From positions 436,001-500,000 of the forward strand of contig JAQGDQ010000085.1 in the NCBI GenBank assembly GCA_030141605.1: 64,000 nt of DNA. Direction: 5' to 3'. This DNA comes from Tubiluchus corallicola. Lineage: Eukaryota > Priapulida > Priapulimorpha > Priapulimorphida > Tubiluchidae. The translations under genes and the position numbers were made by a program. Positions 57,101 through 63,100 of the stretch are shown in pieces (position 1 is the first letter of the stretch; every line of letters begins with the position of its first letter). Under the pieces are notes generated by a model. It did not search any database, had not been told where the DNA came from, and saw nothing but the letters and a program-made list of their open reading frames with translations.

Positions 57101-60100
57101 GACCTGACTTGATATAGAAAGGTTCAATTCCAAACGTCTCGCTTGAAACTTTAATAGCCCCGGAAGAGCCACTAGCTGAGCAGCTGGTCAATAATGATGG
57201 GTCAACATGTTGATGTGTCCTTTCAAAGATTTGATCCACTAGAAATCCTAAGCATAATGACCTGGCCTCAGCAGGAGCAAGACTACTACCAAAAGTTGCT
57301 ACACCTGTAACAATAAAATGAGATATAGAAAAAAAGCATGAAATGTGTAACAAACACAAAATCAGCCTACAAGTTTCAAGTCATTCCTAGAAGTAAATTT
57401 TTACACCAAAAATTCGTAATACTAATACTAATAATAATAATATTCTGTGTAGTGTCTGTACAGCACGATCGACAATATTCAACGACGCTTTACAAAAATA
57501 TCTAAAAATATCATCACAGAATTAAAAAAGTTCACAAAATTAAATAGTAAGCCTACTAAATTTCATAAAATTGCAGTAAATATATAATAAACACATAGAT
57601 TCAAAAGTACAAGCATATAACGACAAATCATTCGATTACTTTAAAGATTGTATACTATTTTAAATAAGTATGTTTTAATCTGTGTTACAAGCATCAGCAG
57701 TGTTACAAGTAGCACACTCTTAAGAAGCCTTATGTATACTTATTAAACTGACAGATATATTAATAATTACAATGATGTGTTTACCTGAGCCAAGTCCATC
57801 TAGAAAAACCAAGCAAGCACCGTGGATGTAAGCAACAGCAGGATCAAACAGCGATTCATTTTCACTTTCTACGGTACTTTTGGCACAAGTGTTAATGAAG
57901 GACACCCAGGAAAGAATGTCACGAATACTTATGGTAAACCTATTAAAATTGATAGAGTCATTTATAAGATATGACTTTTCTCTCATCTATTCATAAACTT
58001 AGCTAATTTCCCTCATTAGCAGATACTAAAATATAACGCAAACTCTAAACATTCATGCTGCTCAAAACCCTTTTCAACAACTTTAACAACAAATAATTTT
58101 ATTTATAGATAGGAAACGTCAACTTTATACTTAACACGAGCTTATAAAATTTTAGTGTTACAAAATTTTTTATGACAGCCGTCTCTCTGAACTTGAGTAG
58201 CATAAGATAATGCATATTCTAATAACTAGAGCCCAGAGCCATGCCGTTTCAGTCGAGCTTCAGCCCGTTTATTTCTACAGCCGACCTAGCCGATAAGAAA
58301 CTGAGTTTTAGTTGCACCAGCCACTCAGTGACGAGAGTCGAGCTAGCCGATACATTGCGTGACAATGTAAATCACTGGTTGAAATATGGTAAATTCATCG
58401 TGGATTCAGATTGTGCATGTAATCGCATGAGATACTTAACTTCAGAAATTTTTGAACAAAAAAGCTGGTCAATTCAAAATTAAATACACAAATAGGCAAC
58501 GAAAGCCACACATATAGGATCATTTTGGTGTTCAAGATAAGCCTCGCCAAGAGTTGGATTGAAACTATATTTAAAATAAATCCACTGCTTTTTTATAATA
58601 ATGCAATATTTGATGCAGTATTTGAATTTGTACATCAGCTTTTCTCTGTGTATAAGCAACGCGAATTATTTAAAAAAATTGTCTCCATAATTAACAGTTG
58701 ACTAACAATTTATCATCTATTTAGCTAAAAAAATTGCAGCTTTAGCTGATTTTTTCTTTAAGTCAACTCAGCTGAAAAGTCCGTCAACCTCAGCCAAGCT
58801 ATACGATTTACTGTGCGAGTCAGCTGAAGTAGCAGCAACTGACTCAGCTTCAGCCTCTACTAATAACTAATGCAACAGCAGTGATATGTTTAACAGTCAA
58901 CAGCTGTCAAATAAACTGTACCTTTTACCAATGTTATTACGGACAAACCAGTCCAGAAAATTAATTATAGCATTTCCAACTCCGCTAGTCCCATCCTCCT
59001 GGTTGGCTAAACTGAGACCAGGTTTAATGTTATGTTCAATGATGGCCACCATGTCCTCTTGACTGTTATCGTGAGGGCACCAAATTTCCGTAAAACGATT
59101 TCTCAGTGCAGGAGAAAGCTACAAAACCACAATGCAACACAATACAGAAGATGCAAATATTAGAAATAAAGTATCTATGTGAGAGTTTATGCAAAAAAGT
59201 ATGCTCGGGTACTTATTAATGCAAAAATCAAAATATTTCCATATTCTCAATACGGATGTTAACGATAATCATGCGTATCGATGATTATCGATTAGCGTAT
59301 CGATACGAAATATTTGTTTTTATCGTATCAATATTATTCCAAGAATATCATTATCATATCGAATTTGGTACGTATCACTGCTTATCGCTTATCTTTATAA
59401 AATAGCTGCACTTTGCTTTCCCATTTATTTACAGTAGTTTCATAACTAGCAGCCATTTAAATATATAGCACTGAATGCACTGAAGCACTTAATAGCAATT
59501 ATTAATAATACTTTTTCTGTTATCGCATAAATTATCTAACTTCAGTATCATTTTTATCGTTCGAAATAATTTGTCGTATCATATCGTATCTTCTAAAAAT
59601 AGTTTATCGTTATCGTGTCATGGGAAAAGAGTATCATATCACATCGCCAAATTTGTATCGTTTAACATCCCTATACTCAAAGGCATCAAATGATCTTTAT
59701 GCTGCGTTTGCTACATATTTTTGCATATCAAAAGCACTCACAGTCTTTACATTGTTTCAATTCGACCATCACTTTCATTTATTCAACGTTAACCGTTACA
59801 AACCTTAGCCTTTCCAACATTCATTTTTGTTCACATGGTAATAACTTGCCCTGACTCTTTTTTACAGTTAGCTGGCAAACCTTTACTGCATTATGACTTA
59901 CTAATGTAATTTCCTCGTTATGTTGCAAGATACACAGTGTTATTTGTTTAGGTTGTAACTCTTATAGCACATGTGATTTAGTGCAACGTGACCAGGGCTA
60001 GCTCTAGGTAGTTTGATGCCCTAGACAAAAGTATTTTAGCCTCTTCATTAACCTAAAGTGGTACATGTGTGTTAAGTTTATACGTTTGTTAAAGTGTACT

Positions 60101-63100
60101 AATTAACTGTAGTTCAACTTGTGCTTGCCTGAATTTGAAATTGGATTTATGATCTTAATGCACTCTATATGTCTATATGCTTTTCTACCTTTTGTTTCGT
60201 TTCCTGTCTTCCGTCTTGAAAACTTCAATTCTTATATAAGTTCATCTGCCCTGGTTAGATTAATGCTATTGTAAGAAATTTTTGTATTAACGTAAGGGTC
60301 ATTCTGTAAAGCCCTTATATAGAAACTGCGAGCAAAAGCAGATTAACGCGTGGCAATGTCTGCGTGGCATAAAGTCAGAAATGATGTAATCTTACGAAAC
60401 CAGATAAAACAAAAATAGAAAAGATTTGCTATGGGAAGACACTTGCTGGCATCATTTAATTAGTGTAGTCATATAAGGAATTACACATACACTATGCTGT
60501 TACATATAAACTTAAATATTATAGAACTCCAGATTTTGGGGCCCCCAAAATTTTGCACCCTAGGCAGCTGCCTAGTTTGTCTAGTGGTAGAGCCCTGCCC
60601 TGTACATGATACAATATTCACAAGAAAAAAGCAAAAGCAAAGATCGGGTTCACAAAATCTACAATAGGTACCCAATGTTATCAGAAGTTATTTTGAATTC
60701 ATGTTTTTATAATTATAATTATACCTCTTTTTTACCAAAGTCACCACCAGGATTCATTGTAGCCACAACTCTAAATCCATCGGCACCTATGATCTGCTCC
60801 ACCTCCTTCTGCCCATCCTCTCCGCAGCCCTTTTCAGCCAGGAGAAGTTTTCTCTCCGGTTCCAAAACACTGTTGAGTCGCTCCAAAACAGAATCATCTG
60901 CTAGCGAAATTTCATCCATCAGGAATAAAGCACCTTCCCTCATGGCACTGACCAAAGGTCCGTCGGCCCATTCGAATAACTTCTGGGAATCTTCCTAAAC
61001 ACATTTACGACCACTATTACTACACGATCACAGTCTTAAAAAAATGTTGCAAGTGGAACTTTAAAACAATAAGTGAAAAGCAAGAATGCATGAATAGAGA
61101 TCCAAATTTGCAAGCAAGACTGTGTTTATCACTTGACAGACAGACTTAATTCAGATCCCTTCCATACCAAAAACCAACATGCATGACCGTAGTTATCACC
61201 TGTATAACACTCGGTCCAGAGCGTGTGACTGACCTATGTGCAGGGTGCTCGGGACTAATTCTCACTTGACTGCGCCAAGCCCACTCCAGTTTACTCACAT
61301 AAGACTGAGCAGTTTCCTCTATTTTTCGCATGTTGGCTCCTATCGCTAAACCTTAATCTATCCCAGCTTTTTTAACTGCACCATTATCTAATCCCCTTCC
61401 TCAGATGTCATGCTGTAAGTTTCACGATTGTAGATATTATAGTTCTAGAGTTATCCAAGTATTCATTATCCGTTTGAGCTCTTATCTCAGGTCTTTAGAT
61501 AATCCACCTTTTTTAACCATACCATTCACTGATGTTCTACCCCAGGTGTTAACGAATTTGGTGACTCTAGTTATTGGTGGTTTTCAAGTTATTCGTTAGT
61601 ATTGTACGGTAGTTTTCAAATGACTCGGGTTACCAATGTCCTGTGCCCTTGACCTTTTGATTGAGGTCACTATTTAAAATATCACTGTCAAGGTTCCTAA
61701 TCTAGGTGTTCACCTTGCAACTTTCATCACTCTACTCCCTTGCATTTATGAATTAACATCATTGAAACTGGATGCCCTAACATACACAAGAACAACAATA
61801 ATAATAAATCAACCTATGGGTTCTCTTAGAACCATGATGCTTGTGAAAAATAAAAGCAGCTCACCTCAGCTCGATGTCTCACTGGCCGTAATCCTCCGAG
61901 AAAATCTGACGTTTCGGTGTGCAAATGACAGTTGACTGCGTAAAGTTTTCGATTAAAAACAGCTGCAAAATACTGGCAAATAGTTGTCTTGCCACACCTA
62001 GAAAAAACTTATCATTAAGTTATCATCAAACAATTTGTGCCAATTAAAAGCTATAAACTAACAGTTTTAATTACACCATACTCAGTAGTCGGTGACACTA
62101 TTGATAAATCATAAAATTCGATGCAATTTTATCCTGTAACTTTTAAACTTCCTAAAAATCATGTAACAGTGCTAAAGATTTACTAAAAACAAACCTATTG
62201 CTGCTATCTAATTGCCAAATTAAAAAACCATGCTATAACCACACTATCCTTCATGTTAAGAGTGTTTTTAAATTCTTTACCCTGTATCTCCAACTAAGAG
62301 AACTGGTTCTCCGTACTTTAGAGCTTGACCAATCAGAATGGCCATCCTACGCATACTGTGCGTCCACACAATATGTTGGAAACCGTCAGGAACTTCACAT
62401 TCCACACGCTGTAGTACTTGCCGAGCCACTTTACAGCTATCAGTACTGTTCGAAAACAAGCGCGCCAAATCTATTTTCTTACGAAAGTGCTTTTCAAGAA
62501 CAGTCTGTATAACGAGACACTCATCGGGCTTCCGTACTCGGCCTGCTAGTAACATATAACCTAAAAAAGTGTTCAAAAGTCTGTATTATAAAAAACTTCG
62601 TAAACTGAAAGAATTTAAATATGTAATAACAATTAGCTTTTTTAAAGTCTGATGGCCAGACTAATTTGGATTTATAACATTGGGTACCATTAAGACGAAA
62701 TACATAGAATCGCAGCAAGGAGCTGTAACTGGCAACCGCAGTTAAGAATGGTGCAAAGGCTGGGTAATTAACAATTAGGTGAACCAATTTGATTCTTTCT
62801 CTCTCTGGGCAGATTCATTCTGGCTGTTTACTTTGCAATTGGGGATGTATTCACACCCGAAAGTGTCTGTGCCACCTCTGCCTATTCAGCTAATCTTGAG
62901 GGAAAAACTTGATAATCATCAGCCAGGTTCTGGTTTTGCATGAATCTCCAATTGATTAGCTCTTCTACTGACACAGATCCCAGTTTCACAAAGCTGTCAC
63001 TAGTTTACCTACACAGCCACAAAGTGACGTCGTTACTATCAGTTTAGTGATTAACAACATTAACTTAGTGACAGTTAACAAAGTTGACCCTTGAATTACA

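Noticed and set aside
58241-58483. 80-codon plus-strand ORF in intron 5
   Set aside because: Lies within an intron rich in AGCTGA/TCAGCC words. No family resemblance and no splice context.
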